NCBI GenBank assembly: GCA_024449915.1
Contig: JAMZAV010000156.1
Location: 1 to 64,000 of the forward strand
Reading direction: 5' to 3'
DNA: 64,000 bases
DNA from: Sweltsa coloradensis
Lineage: Eukaryota; Arthropoda; Insecta; Plecoptera; Chloroperlidae
Below, one piece after another: positions 36,435 through 49,000 of this stretch. A program made the translations under genes and the position numbers. The first letter of the stretch is position 1; each line of letters opens with the position of its first letter. The notes beneath the pieces were generated by a model that was given only the letters and a program-made list of their open reading frames with translations, ran no database searches and was not told the origin of the DNA.

Positions 36435-39400
36435 CAATCAATATTTTTATAAGCAGTCGCATCCAGCGAATCTGTTTGGGAGTTGAGTGTCATACACGAC
36501 AATAGAGCCGGGTCGCACTCGCTACCAGCTACCCGCACTCTCGGTCCTTTGTTGCGGGAGGGGGGTGAGGGGATGTGTCGGGGCGAGAGAGGAGAGAGAG
36601 AGAGGGAAATCACTTTCACTCCTGCCTGATATATGCCTACAGTTTAATCTGTGACATTACCTAATTTTTCTGTGTGTGGGGGGGGGGGAGGGGAGGGTCT
36701 CTTCCTTGGATAGGGGATAGTTTAACATGCAATATATTAATTGTATTATTTGATAATCTATCAGAAATAATCTATCAAGATTGATGATAAATATCATCAA
36801 CGTTGAATACAAGCCGCTACAAAACAAACCGATAAATAAAAATGTCATCAACGGGTAACGAGACATTTAAATTTTAATATATCAAGTGTTCACCAAAATT
36901 GATCTAAATCAAACAAAATGTAACTTTGTATTATTTTGAGTTCAATTTGCTTGATATTTGTTATTTATGTGTTGTTCTTCTTTGTTAATAAGTTTTATTA
37001 ATGATGAGTTGAAGCGTTTAAAGATTAAATGAAATAAGTAAATTTAAAAAGAAAAATCAAATAGTGATGCATTAAACTTATTTCCTGAGTAAAAATCTCG
37101 GACCCGTCTGCATTGGAAACAGGAAAATCCAAAAAACAACAAAATTTTCAAAATGTTTTGTTTAACTTTTCACACAAGCCTGGAGTTTGTGCCAGAATAA
37201 CCACCACCACAGAGGCAAAGTTTACTACGAGCCGTGCCAACTTCACGGGTCGAACCGTTACTGTCAATACTATTGAATTATGGAAATGATTTACAAATCA
37301 GCTAGATTGCCCCTCGTAATGGTGTATCGTTTGTTATCAGAATAACATAGCAACATCAATCAAAACCACTTAAAAAGATGGATTTTGACCTAGTTAGAAA
37401 TATTGTTGCGACAACATCGTTTTACAAAAGCCACTTTCAAAGTGTCCGACGTAAGCTTTCAAAGTTTACCAGAAACCGTTCTCTCCATCAATCTTCATGG
37501 GCTTTAACGACAGATTAGTCTTAATAAAGAATTCTCGAGTGACTTTCTTTAGAAAAAGTTTACACAAAAGATTTTCGCCACGCCCAACTTCCAGCGAGAA
37601 AGCCATCTTATGTGGTTCACAATACAACCCTCTCCATCCGGCTTTCTATCCCTCGGCGTTTACCCTTGGCCTGAAAGTAATTCCAGTTTTCTAAGATGCA
37701 GCTCTCTCCGCTTTCTCCACATTCTTTAGTTAAACATTGTGTTGGTTCAATATCTCTGCATCATATTCCTCACAATAGATTGCGTTGAGTCTCGATGCCA
37801 TTGTGCAATGTACAGCCGCACAAGGTGAACAAAGCGCTCTCGCTCACAGACTACAATGAACAACCTGTATTGTGGAGAGTATTCTGGCAGAACTCTCCAT
37901 GAACCTTCGCCTGCCTAACTACAGACCTGATGGTAATGACGTAATGAGCTAGGGAGCACATTCAACACACGGTGGCAGAGACGATGAAGATAATAACAAG
38001 GTTGTGCAGTGTATTAAGAGAGCTGCTCATAATAACGCGTTGAAACACTAATGAGAAGTGTGAAGTGTGCGCTCGCACTAACGGATGATTAACACTCACA
38101 TTTAAAACAGGATTTAACGGAAAGATTTAAATTGGAAAACTCTTTGAAACATTGTTCTAGAATTTAGCTAGATGATATTTCATATTATATAGAAACTTGT
38201 TATTATTAGAATTCCACTTTTTGTCTAATCAAGGATACGAGTACGAGTACAATCATGATACGAAAGGTTATCCTCAATATATCCCACAGAATCTGCTGAA
38301 CAACTCTTCTGTTTGCATGAGCTACTAATTACAGCAACAATAATTGTATGCCAGAGTCCCTATAATAACAATTTAGGGCGTTGAGAATGGTAAACTTTGG
38401 AAAAACGAAGAAGAGAAAATCTAAATGCATCAACAATGTTCTAAGGTTGGTCTCGGGATTTATTTTATTATCACGCAAGGCTTTGTAGAAATTTTATATT
38501 TTAGTCTAAAAATCAGTACAGCGTAAACAAATGCATTAGTATGTTTAAGAATTAACTTCCTTTGAAATATAATAGTCCAGTGGCACAGATGCCGATATCT
38601 AAGGAATTGATCATAAATGCATCAAATTTTGCATTATTAACGAGCCTAGCCTGAAGGGCATTTTAAGATATTGGGCCACCCCAAACATAACACAGGAGCC
38701 CATCAAGTCCAAAACCACAGCTAGAATATATTTACTCTAAATATGGTACTATTTCATTGATAGTCACTTGGAATTTGAAGTGCTGAATAAAACAACTGTG
38801 TTAAATTAGCATTTTGCAATGATAAACTCGTTAGAAGAACGTGCTTGAGTAGGCAGAGCGTGGGAATGATAATTTCCCAAGAAGACAGGGCAGAGAATCC
38901 TAAGAACACATTTACCACAATTATTTACTTTTGCCATTGTGAATGCCAATGAATATTTCTTAATAAAGTGTTTTGATAAATGTTAAGGTTATCTTTGCAT
39001 TTGAATACATTGTTGCGTTTGAAGTTGTAATTATTGCAATCAGGTGTACATTAATTTACAGAACCTATCACTAGAGGTGGAAATCATACATTTGCGTGTC
39101 ACATGTTTACCTTGATTGCGAAATTATCAAGTGATAAATTTTTAATTAAATTTGTAAACTAAAAATCGAAATTACATCGCACATAAAACCGAACACAACA
39201 ACCTAAAATCCGAACACTTCATAGAAAGCGAAATATGTTATGAAGTACCACTGACATTATTTGCGCATGGTGGGTTGTGGAACGTGGTCAAAGTCAGAGT
39301 ACTCATTCTTTTAATTGTCACGTGAATCATATTATTCTATACATCTGGTCACAAAACTATAAAAAACCCGGTACAAAATTCAGCTTTCCAATTCAAAAAC

Positions 39401-39800
39401 TTTTTCTTTAATCACCCTCAAAATACTTGACAAAAGTCGTAAGTATTGCAGAATGTGTAGTAACAATTTCGATCTTCTCTAAAGAGTGCAACCGTCATTC
39501 TTTCCAAAAAAATGCTGTTTTAAAACTATTTCTGGAAAACGTATTTCTTCTTTCCAGCTCAGCATAAACACCAAAACATATAAAGACCATAAATTAATAT
39601 AAATTCAAACTTGATTGTTATTTTTTTAGATTATTTCTGTATCAGGGAGAAAAAAAAATACACTACGGCTCCATTCTCCGTCAGTTGTGCCTCCACTACC
39701 TTCGCACATGCTACCCTTATCACTTCTCAAATTAAGAACAACTTGTATGGGAATTGAGGTAAGACTACAAGCAGTCGCCGTTATCACTAGCGACACACAA
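36435..39800. other. Intergenic, no gene seen
   Basis: No gene or clear repeat. There is a GA-rich patch at about 36590-36605 and a G-rich tract at 36677-36697. Confidence 0.5.
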
Positions 39801-39802
39801 AC

Positions 39803-40091
39803 GCCTATTGAGTGACGTTATACCGCCGATACCATATCACCTAAGTCACGAATCACGTTGATTGCTAAATAGCTCACTAGTTATTAAGTAAGATAACTAA
39901 TCACTAAACGCAATGCCGAGCATGAACTACATCCCATAGTTAGCAACCCTATAAGAAAGCTGTGTTGGAAGTTTATATGATAGTGATACGACGCCTCGTC
40001 TGGAAGCAGCGCCGAGCAGAACTAGAGCACCCAGTGCAAGAGGACGTGAAGAACGACAGCAACCACTAGGAAGTGCAACGTTCAGGACAAC
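39803..40091 (+). promoter_or_regulatory. Promoter and 5' leader of lipase copy 1
   Basis: About 290 bases before the ATG are shared with copy 2 (56560-56841). The upper part has diverged, but from about 39969 to the ATG the two copies are base-for-base identical. TTTATATGATAG at 39972-39983 is a plausible TATA box, which would place the start of transcription near 40000. The shared block marks the left edge of the duplicated unit. Confidence 0.6.
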
Positions 40092-43000
40092 ATGCAGAAG
40101 ACACTGCTAATATTGACCTGTTTAATACAAGCCGCGCTTAGCACGGGCGTTTACGACAAGCTGAGGACTAAACACGTAATACCAAACATTCTACACAAAC
40201 TAAAACTGAAACTTAATAACGACGAAGAGAAATACGATCCTGATGTTGATCTGCCGACTGTAAGTTATACTCATACATAACAAAAAACTAATAAAAATGC
40301 ATCATATTACTTTTTCAAGTACCATTGCAAAATTATTTGTTAAAATATACTAATTTTATCAAAGTCGATTTAATTGCTATGGTATTACCAATTAACAATA
40401 GAATGTAAAATATCTAGTGGTCCAAAGACTTGTTTTTGTACACATTGTAGGTGATCATTGTCAAGTAACTATAGTTACTTGTTGATTATATGCTTGTAAA
40501 AGGCTTATTTTAAAACCTTTATTTGGAAGCCTTCCAGCAAACTTTTTCGCTTTTTCATTCAAAAGGCACGACATCACAATAGCCTTAATGTTTATGTAAA
40601 ATATGAACGTTGTATTCCAACCCGTTTGGCCAGAATCGCTGGTCAAATAAAACTAACGAATTAGTAAGTACTGGCCAGTAGTCCGTAGCCCGTAGTAGTG
40701 ATTTTGAGCATGTTTAAGTCATTTTTTTCACCAAGAAGGAATGTTCGTACACCAACCAAATTTAGCATGTGTTGTCAGGTACCTTAATCCCCCTGATGTT
40801 GATAAAAATTTCTTTATTTCATTTTGATCGTGTACATGGAACAGATATGCACTGCCTCCGAAGAGAGTGTGAAATAGTAGATATTCTAATACACAGATAT
40901 ACTTTATATACGTAGATATCTATGCTAGGTAGAGCATACTTAAAATACTTATAATAATTATAATTCAGTCTAGAACAAAAGTTAATAACATAAAAGGGTA
41001 AGGGTAATCCTTTGCTGAAAGCCCCCTATAGCGAGCCGCCAGGCTCATTGGGGGCTTGACCAATAATTGTAAAATGTGATTTTAACATGCAATAAGAACA
41101 ATACAACAATATAAGTTTAAGTTGACAAAACATTATACTGACAAGCATATTAACATACCCAAGCATAGTGCAGGTGCTGACATAATAAAAGACTGTTTAT
41201 AAGTTTAGTTTTGTCGGTCATTCGATTTACAAATTCATCAATAGAATAAAAACACTTGTCAAGAAGAAATGATTTTACTCTAGCCTTAAAAATTATGTGC
41301 CTGCTTGTATTATGAGTTTGATGTCTGCTGGTAATTTGTTATAGAGGCTGAGCATAGAGCCAATGGTCCTTTGGTAAACTTGGATGTGCTGAAAGAGTCG
41401 ATATGAATGTTGATTTGCGAGCGTGTGCCATGGTGATGAATTTGTGAATTGCGGGGAAACCATTCAGGATTATTGTGAACAAAGATTACACAGATTTGAA
41501 TAAGGATACATGGAAGAGTCAGTATTTTTAGATTTCTAAATAATTCTTTACAGGATTTTCTCCTATTGGCTCCAACCATGATTCTGATGGCTCGCTTTTG
41601 AATGCGAAAGACACGGATTGCTTGCGATGAGGCGCTCCTGAACATTAGTCCGTATGCTATATGCGAGTGGATATGAGCGTAATATACCGCTAGCAAAGTT
41701 TGCGAATTTACAATTTGTTTCAGCTTTCTAAGCATGAAGCAACGACTTCTCAATTTAGACGAAACTTTTTCAATCTGGGGAGACCAATCCAGAGTTGCTG
41801 TGATGGCTAGACCTAAGAATTCAACTAACTTGGAGCAAGCAATGCTTTTGGAGTTTAGACGTATAGAGGGCTTGAGTTTACTGGAGAGTGTGGAGAATGA
41901 AAGTTTAAGACAAATGATTTGGAGGTTTGAAGAGCTAAAAGATTTGTGGTACAGTAGTTGGACATTTTATCTATCTACCTCCTTGTTGGCCATTATGATA
42001 AGATTGTTAACTAAGGGGGAAGGTGCTGTAAAGAGTTGGCTGGAATCGTCCACATACTGTGTTAAAGAGCCGAAATCAAAGATTACCGGCATGCCACTTA
42101 CATAGAGAAGAAAAAACGCTGGACCCAGAATAGTGCCCTGCGGGACACCGCTAAGAAGGTATCGTGGAAGGGACTTGACATTGGCATGAGTGTTGTTGAC
42201 AATATCCTTAACTTCTACTACTTGTACTCTGTTAGACAGATAGGATTTTACCCAGTCATAAGCTATGCCTCTAATGCCAACTGAGTGGAGTCTACCGAGT
42301 AGAATATTATGATCAATGGTGTCAAAAGCTTTGCTTAAGTCGTAAAACACGCCTATCGCAGAGTCACCGCGATCTAGGGCTGAATAAATATTTAAAAAAA
42401 AATTCGAACATTGCAGTGATAGTGGATTTGCCTTTTTGATAGCCATGTTGATTGGCAGGGAGAATCTTGTGCTTATCAATAAATGACATTAATCTGTTGT
42501 GAAATGTTCTTTCAAAAATTTTTGCAAACGTAGAAATTAATGAGATTGGTCTGTAGCTATTTGGGTCACTTTTCTTTCCCTTTTGTTTATAGAGAGGGAT
42601 CACTCTGGCTTGTTTTAGCTTATCGGGAAAGATACCAGATGTGAAGGATGTGTTGATGATGAGTGAGAGAGGGTGTGCAATTAAGCGATAACATTTGGTT
42701 ATAATGTAAGTGGGGACACCGTCTATCCCAGCTGATCTTTTGTTTCCAAGATTTTTTATGATGCCTGCAATCTCATTAGGAGAAGTTGGATGAAGAAATA
42801 TTGATTGTTGCACTTGAGGAGGCCTATAAGAAGTTGATAGTGGGGAGTTGTGAGGTTTTGTTGAGGACGGCTCATTACCCCGGCTTCAATAAAATAATTA
42901 TTTAGATAGTTTGCAACTAATGATGCATTAGATGTTAAGGATCCGTTAATATTGAGGGCAAGGTTGTCCTGAAGAGGCTTAGCCTTAGTTTGATTTTGTA

Positions 43001-46000
43001 TAATGCTCCAAGCAGCTTCGGATTTTTTTTGAGCTTTGTCTACAGTGGCGTCATTGTAAAGACGCTTGGCATTTCTAAGCTCTTTCGCATGTCCTCTTTT
43101 CAAGATGTTATAATAGGTATGCAAGTCTGCATCGTTAGGGGCTTGTTTACACCTCTGGTGTATCCATCGAAGATGCTGACTTTTATTTTTTAATTCTCGT
43201 GTGCACCAAGGGTTAGTCTTGGGTGTTGATAATTTTTGTCGAGTTAATGGGAATGCCGAGTCAAAGTGAGATAGAAAAGTTGATTCAAACTTAGTAAATA
43301 GCTTATTTGTATATTTGTGTTGTATATGTATTGGAATGAGGTCAAGCCATTCTTCTGCATGCAATAGATTGAGGAATTTAGTTATGTTTACATCACTGAA
43401 TCTTCGTTTTAGAGCAAATGATGGCTTTTATGTTTTAATTCTTTACTCACAAACTTAAGACTGATTGCACAGTGATCGGACATGTGGGGGTTTAAGACAT
43501 GAGTAGAGAATGTTGAGGGATCTAGAGAAGTAAAAATGTTGTCGATCCCGGTTTGACTTGTGCCTTGAATACGAGTGGGAGTTGTGATGGAAGCCTTTGT
43601 GTTATAAGACTCAAGAAGATCAATCAGGAGTCCTCTAGAATTACAGGCTGAGAGAATGTCAATATTAAAGTCACCACATATGGCTAAGGATGCTTTAGGA
43701 TGTTTCTTAGTTACTGCAATTAACATTTCTTCAAGTTTGTTAATAAATGTAGCAATACTGCTTTGAGGGGACCGATAAAGTGAAATTGTTACCAACTGAA
43801 ATTTAGGAAGTTGCCAACAGCATCCAGAGCATTCAAATTCCTTCTCAGAGCATATTGCACTAATCTCGTGGATGGGTTGGACCTTAGGATGTTGTTTTGC
43901 TAAGATTGCTACACCCCCCTTCTAGGCTTAATGATCTACAGAAAACACTGACATTAGAGTAACCCTCAATACTGAAGCTCCATAATTCCTCCGGCTTGAG
44001 CCAGGTTTCCGAGAGACAAACTAAATCAGGAGAAGTGACGGATAAAAATTCTTCAAGCTCCTCGATTTTGTTCCGGACGGACCGTATGTTTAGAGAAATG
44101 ATTGACGCTGCAACATCAAGGCATGAGCTATTGTGGGGTCTGGAATGTGTGGCATTGTTTGAATTAGGAAGTGTAGGCCTAGGGTGTCTTGGTGAGTCAA
44201 CTAGTCAACTAGGCTTTGATTTGGATTTTTTACTTATGTATTTTAGATGACTTTAAATGAAGAGGAGGAAGATCTAACATTGATGTGATGCCTGTTTTGT
44301 TTCTCCGATAATGATCTGTAAGAATTTCAACTAACTCTCTGGGGGACCAAGGTTTTTGACCAAGACCCTCACTTATTATTAATTCCCGCAATTGTTGATA
44401 ATTATAATTGGAAAACTTGGGTAGACCTATACCATTACTTTGGGATTGACATCTAGGACCTGGTATAGCTTCCCGCCCACAAGGAGAGGTGTGGGACGTC
44501 CCAGATGATGATGACACCTGTAGTGGCTTCTCATCCAATGTACATGGCAGAACTGCATCTTGCTCATAAGTAGAGGTGTGAGCCATCACAGATGATAACA
44601 CCTGTGCTGGCTTCTCCTCCAATGTATGTGACAGTACTGTGACCTGGGAATTTATTTTGCCTTGTGTCTTATCTTGGCTTATCATGGTTCTTCTGGTTTG
44701 TCTAGTTCTGCTAGAGATTGGCGATACTGGTTTCAACAGCATAGCAACCTCGGCTGAAGAGTAGAGGTTTTCAAGGGCGTTAATGGAATTGATACATGAT
44801 GTGACATCAGTAGGGCCAGCGATGAAGCTCGAAGTCTCGGTAAACTTGAAGTCTTTTGTAAGTGATGTGACCACTTCAGGCGTAGAATCAAACTCTGACA
44901 TTACTGGTACGATGACATTCGACTCCACCGCCAATGAAGCTCGCCGGGATGTCGTATCGGTAGCAGGAATGAAAGAAATGTCCTCCACAGCTAACATCTG
45001 TACGGCCACCTTTGTATTTCCCGTGTTTTGGCTTACAGGACTGTGGTGAAGGAGTTGTAGTTGTTCATGCTCATCAGATTGGAGTTTTGGCAAAGTGTCC
45101 TGTAACTGGATTGAGTTTAACTCAGGCATAGTGACAGGCAGTATTTCTGGAGCTAGGACATCGGTCAAGTCGGCGGACAGGGTGACTTGGGCCGGGGACG
45201 AGATTGCTTCAGACGGTTCAACAGCTAACAAGGTAGATCCCTCAAATACCTTATTAGTTTCTTTCATTACTCGGGTCAAAGATGTTTCGGCTGCTGCGAT
45301 ATGAGATTTTTCAAGGTTTTGTTTGAAAATGACCCTCCCAAATTGGGCTTTAGTCATATCTCCTATTGGCTGAATGTCTGATTTATTCTTGTTACTTGAT
45401 TTTCTCTTCACTGATTGATGAAACAAGTTAGGATCAGGTGTCCATTTCATAGTGCTGCTAATTTCCTCTAACATATGGCAAAGTTTTTCGCAACCTCTCA
45501 TATTTGGATGGAGACCGTCTCTAGAAAGGTCGGATGGTGGCATCCATCTGTTTGTATTAACGAATGATACCCCTAGGGTGCTGCATGCCCAATGTAAGGA
45601 TGAGTTGAGCTCATCAATTTGATGACCCGGGGTATCCTTGCGGTATAAAATACCAGTAAAAGCGATTCCGGATTCTGGGTATTTTTGTTTAATCGTCCGG
45701 AGAAGCTGATAGACATTGTCCGTGATTTGTAATGGCTCGAGAGTATTCACCGAGTTGGTCCCATTGTGGATGATTACAGTTTTAGGTTGTTGGTCATCCA
45801 GAACTTGACTTTCTATTTTCCTTCGCAGCTGGTGGGGCTGGATACCTGGATATACTTGCCAGCGATATATATTCAGTGAATTTTCTCTTAGCTGCTGGCA
45901 ACCCTTAAGCATGGAGTCGCTTAGAACTAGGGTATGTCTATCCCCAAGTTTCATGTCCTCATTAGACCAGGATCTACCGGACTTTATTGTGCTGGTCTTA

Positions 46001-49000
46001 TTATGTTTATTGTGCCCACTCTTTCTACGTCCTTCCTTTATGAAACCCGGTAGTTCTGGAAACTCTTCCGGTCTAAGGCAGGGGGGGGCTCGGTGTGGGT
46101 ACAGCTTCTTTAACGGCTAGGCTTTGGTAGTAGTTAGATATGACCATTTGGTTTGCCTGGTTTTGTCTTTTATAAACTGTCCCTATCTTTCTGGATTTTA
46201 TAGGTATTGAGTGCCATTGTTCAACATTGCTTGACAGAGCCTGTGTTTGGCGGTGTGGCACAAGGCAGGGTGTTATGTTTACATTCTCTATATGTGAATC
46301 CAACATAGATATCCCTTCATTCCGCTGACTAGAAGTAGCTCGCATCAACGAACACACAGAACTTACATCTTCATGGAGTATATTATCTGAGACTAACTGG
46401 GCACTATGCGGACCTCGAAGTTTAAAGTGATCCCTTAGAAGAGTTGGTGAAGATGTGGGAGGCCTGAATGAAAATTGCTCAATATCCTGAGTTCCACTCA
46501 TTTTTTCGGCATAAGTGGGGTAGTTCGATAGGCCAACTACCGGTACTTCAGATGAAAGATCGGTCGTATTCACTTTAGATGTAAGATTAGGCGAATTAAT
46601 TGTAGGCCTAGAATTTTGGCAATGTTTTGACACATGTCCTCTCTCATAACAAGCAAGGCATGTAACGTCATCCATAGATATAAAGACCATAACCTTGACT
46701 GTATCTACTTCGAAGTGTAGTACTTCAGGAACAGCGGATATGTCTTTAAATATAACATAACCAAGTTTTCGGAAAGACTTTATGTGAGTACACGTGTTAA
46801 GTTTCGAGCCAGTTGATAAGTCACGTATTGGACCTGTTACTGTGCCATATTTAGACAGTTTTTCACACAGCATGTCATTAGTAATAAATGGAAAAACATT
46901 CGAAATAACAACCTTGTTGCAGCCGTAAAATATTTACGTATTGCACCTCACAGTTTTTAACAGTTATAAAATGCTCTTTTAAAAAGTCAAACAATGGCAT
47001 TTTCATCCTTTACAAAAATGCACACTCGTCCCCCAGAGACACGAGAAGCATGAGTTATTTTATCGCCAGACACAAGGTCTAATGTGCCACGTAAGTAATC
47101 ATCAATCGTTGTGTTAGGTAGGCTATCGACTATTACAGCCAATTTAGGAGAAATAGCCATATTGTAGTTCGAAATATTATTTAATCATCAGCTTGGAATG
47201 TAGTAGGATTAGGTTTTTTGACGCCCTGCTTGGTTAAATAACCCAATTATCTGGGAGCTGAACTTCACTCTAACTGATTCCAAGAAGAACGAAATTAAAT
47301 CTACTGACCATCTAAAACATGAACTGTGCAAAACGTACCACACAGAGAGAGTGACATCCAGGCAATATCTCGACGAAGAAAAGGGAGCCTTCACAAATTA
47401 ACACTGAAACTGCACCTTGAGAAAGCAGATTCTTGGTGATTTCGTAGTAGACAATATTTCCAAATGAAATCTTGATGGTTTTTCACAAATTATACCTCAA
47501 AATGATCCTTGTGATCAGTATTGTCTTTTGACACGATTAGAACATCACACATTAATACAATACCACTAAAAAGTTAAAAATAACTGTTTATAAAAACAAA
47601 ATTCGGTACTAGTTGTTATTTAGGTAACCACATCACGTTTTATGACGGCTGGGCGACACCTCGAAATCCCCCCAGCTCTGCATGCGGTAAGGTGCCTGAG
47701 TGTGTAGCGCACCGCGACTTATCTGCAGCATTCTAATGGGCACAAAGATATCAGTATTTTGTATAATGTTGTTATTGTTGTTTGTTTAAACTTCGAATCT
47801 TGTCTAAACATACAATTGTTGCTTAATGCAACCGCAAAGAGCTGCTACTGTCTTGCATTAGAATCACGTAAGACCTGCCAGGTACAGAATGGAACCAACA
47901 TGTGGCGAGTTTATATAATAGTGTAGTCAAGATGTCTAATATAATGGCAAATTAGTGCAAAGAGTGCAGCTAACGTGAAACTTTTTACATTTACTAACTC
48001 GAGTACCGGGAATTAAAATATTGATGGCTCCAGGCTCAGTTCCTGTCACTTTGTAATGAATTAAAATGATATAATTAACTACAGGGTCGACTTTTGTATA
48101 CAAAAAGATTAGATCATGATAGATCAAATGCATGATAACAATATGTTCAATAATTTATCATTAACATTAGCTATAGCTACACATTTCAATAAGCGAATTT
48201 CAGGTTTCTTTGTAATTGTTTGAGTATGTTTGTCGTACAAACATGCTAATGGGACATTTTAACCATAAGCATCTCCTTTGCCTGCCAGAGTGCCACGCAA
48301 GGTCTAGGATTTGGTTTCCTTCACATAACTAGCCTACTTCATAACTCCTTGCGTTTGCTTTCAGCCTAAGATAATCCGCAGACACGGCTACCCGGCCGAG
48401 TCCCACGAGGTGCAGACTGAAGACGGGTACCTGTTGACGCTGCATCGGATACCCGCTAGGTCACGGCCAGTGGTGTTCCTACAGCACGGGCTCTTTGCTA
48501 GTTCGTCTGACTTTATATTTCAAGGCCCCGGCAAGGCTCTAGGTATGTTCAATGTCAAACGTAATGTTGTTGCAAAATGTGCTATACTGTGTTAAGCGCC
48601 GTGTACTAGGTGCTCTTTTTCTTCACGAATGTCGGTCAGCATTCGGCAAGCGACAACAAAGTAGATCATAAAGTGTGATCCACCTTATTGGCAAGCAGTG
48701 AGGGACCCACGTAAAAGGAATAAAAGACGCACCCACTTTTTGGCCAAAGTAAGCGGTCAAACAATATAATTTGACAGCTCTTGATACACCATCTCTACTA
48801 CTCCACCTGTGACGGTGAAGTGATCCCTCATTCCTGGACTCCCCAACTCACACACCCCGCTTGTATATGTTTCAGCGTACATCCTCTGGGACAGTGGGTA
48901 CGATGTCTGGATCGGGAACGCTAGAGGTAACACCTACTCACGCAGTCACGTCTCGCTGTCTCCCAGTGACTCCAAGTTTTGGGATTTCAGGTAATAATGA

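Larger units (their letters stand above)
40809..47620 (-). mobile_element. LINE with SGNH-domain ORF1, inside element X
   Basis: This is a nearly full-length non-LTR retrotransposon in antisense to the lipase gene. Order on the minus strand: a leader of unclear length, ORF1 from 47160 to 44230 (gag-like, CCHC, SGNH hydrolase), ORF2 from about 44200 to 41310 (APE endonuclease, reverse transcriptase), a ~470-base 3' region and an end with AAATAAAGAAATT at about 40820-40808. APE plus RT with [10 protein letters not shown] and YVDD, and an esterase in ORF1, point to the CR1/L2-like group; the clade is uncertain. Several frameshifts kill it. The exact 5' end and target duplication could not be fixed because about a dozen target bases seem lost. 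Confidence 0.85.
40268..47745 (-). mobile_element. Element X in lipase intron 1, split by a LINE
   Basis: Comparison with intron 1 of copy 2 places this insert just after the donor (GTAAGTTA|...|GATATCAGTATT). Read on the minus strand it follows the 20465 copy of element X: left end at about 47746-47640, then after the LINE, middle parts at 40800-40690, 40660-40450 and 40430-40300, and a terminal CATAACAAAAAACT at about 40275, like the hairpin arm end at 21672. The hairpin itself is missing. The total gain is about 7.5 kb. Confidence 0.7.

Noticed and set aside
36122..36437. Repetitive open frames on the minus strand rich in Arg, Gly and His
   Set aside because: They are read through the 76-bp tandem repeat in shifting frames; no start or splice context and no family match.
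40092..40280. A short independent secreted peptide gene at the start of lipase copy 1
   Set aside because: The frame reads past the GTAAGT donor; the same donor and phase in copy 2 show it is exon 1 of the lipase.
44783..45304. Plus-strand frames rich in Thr, Ser and Val
   Set aside because: They are the antisense of the LINE ORF1 linker.
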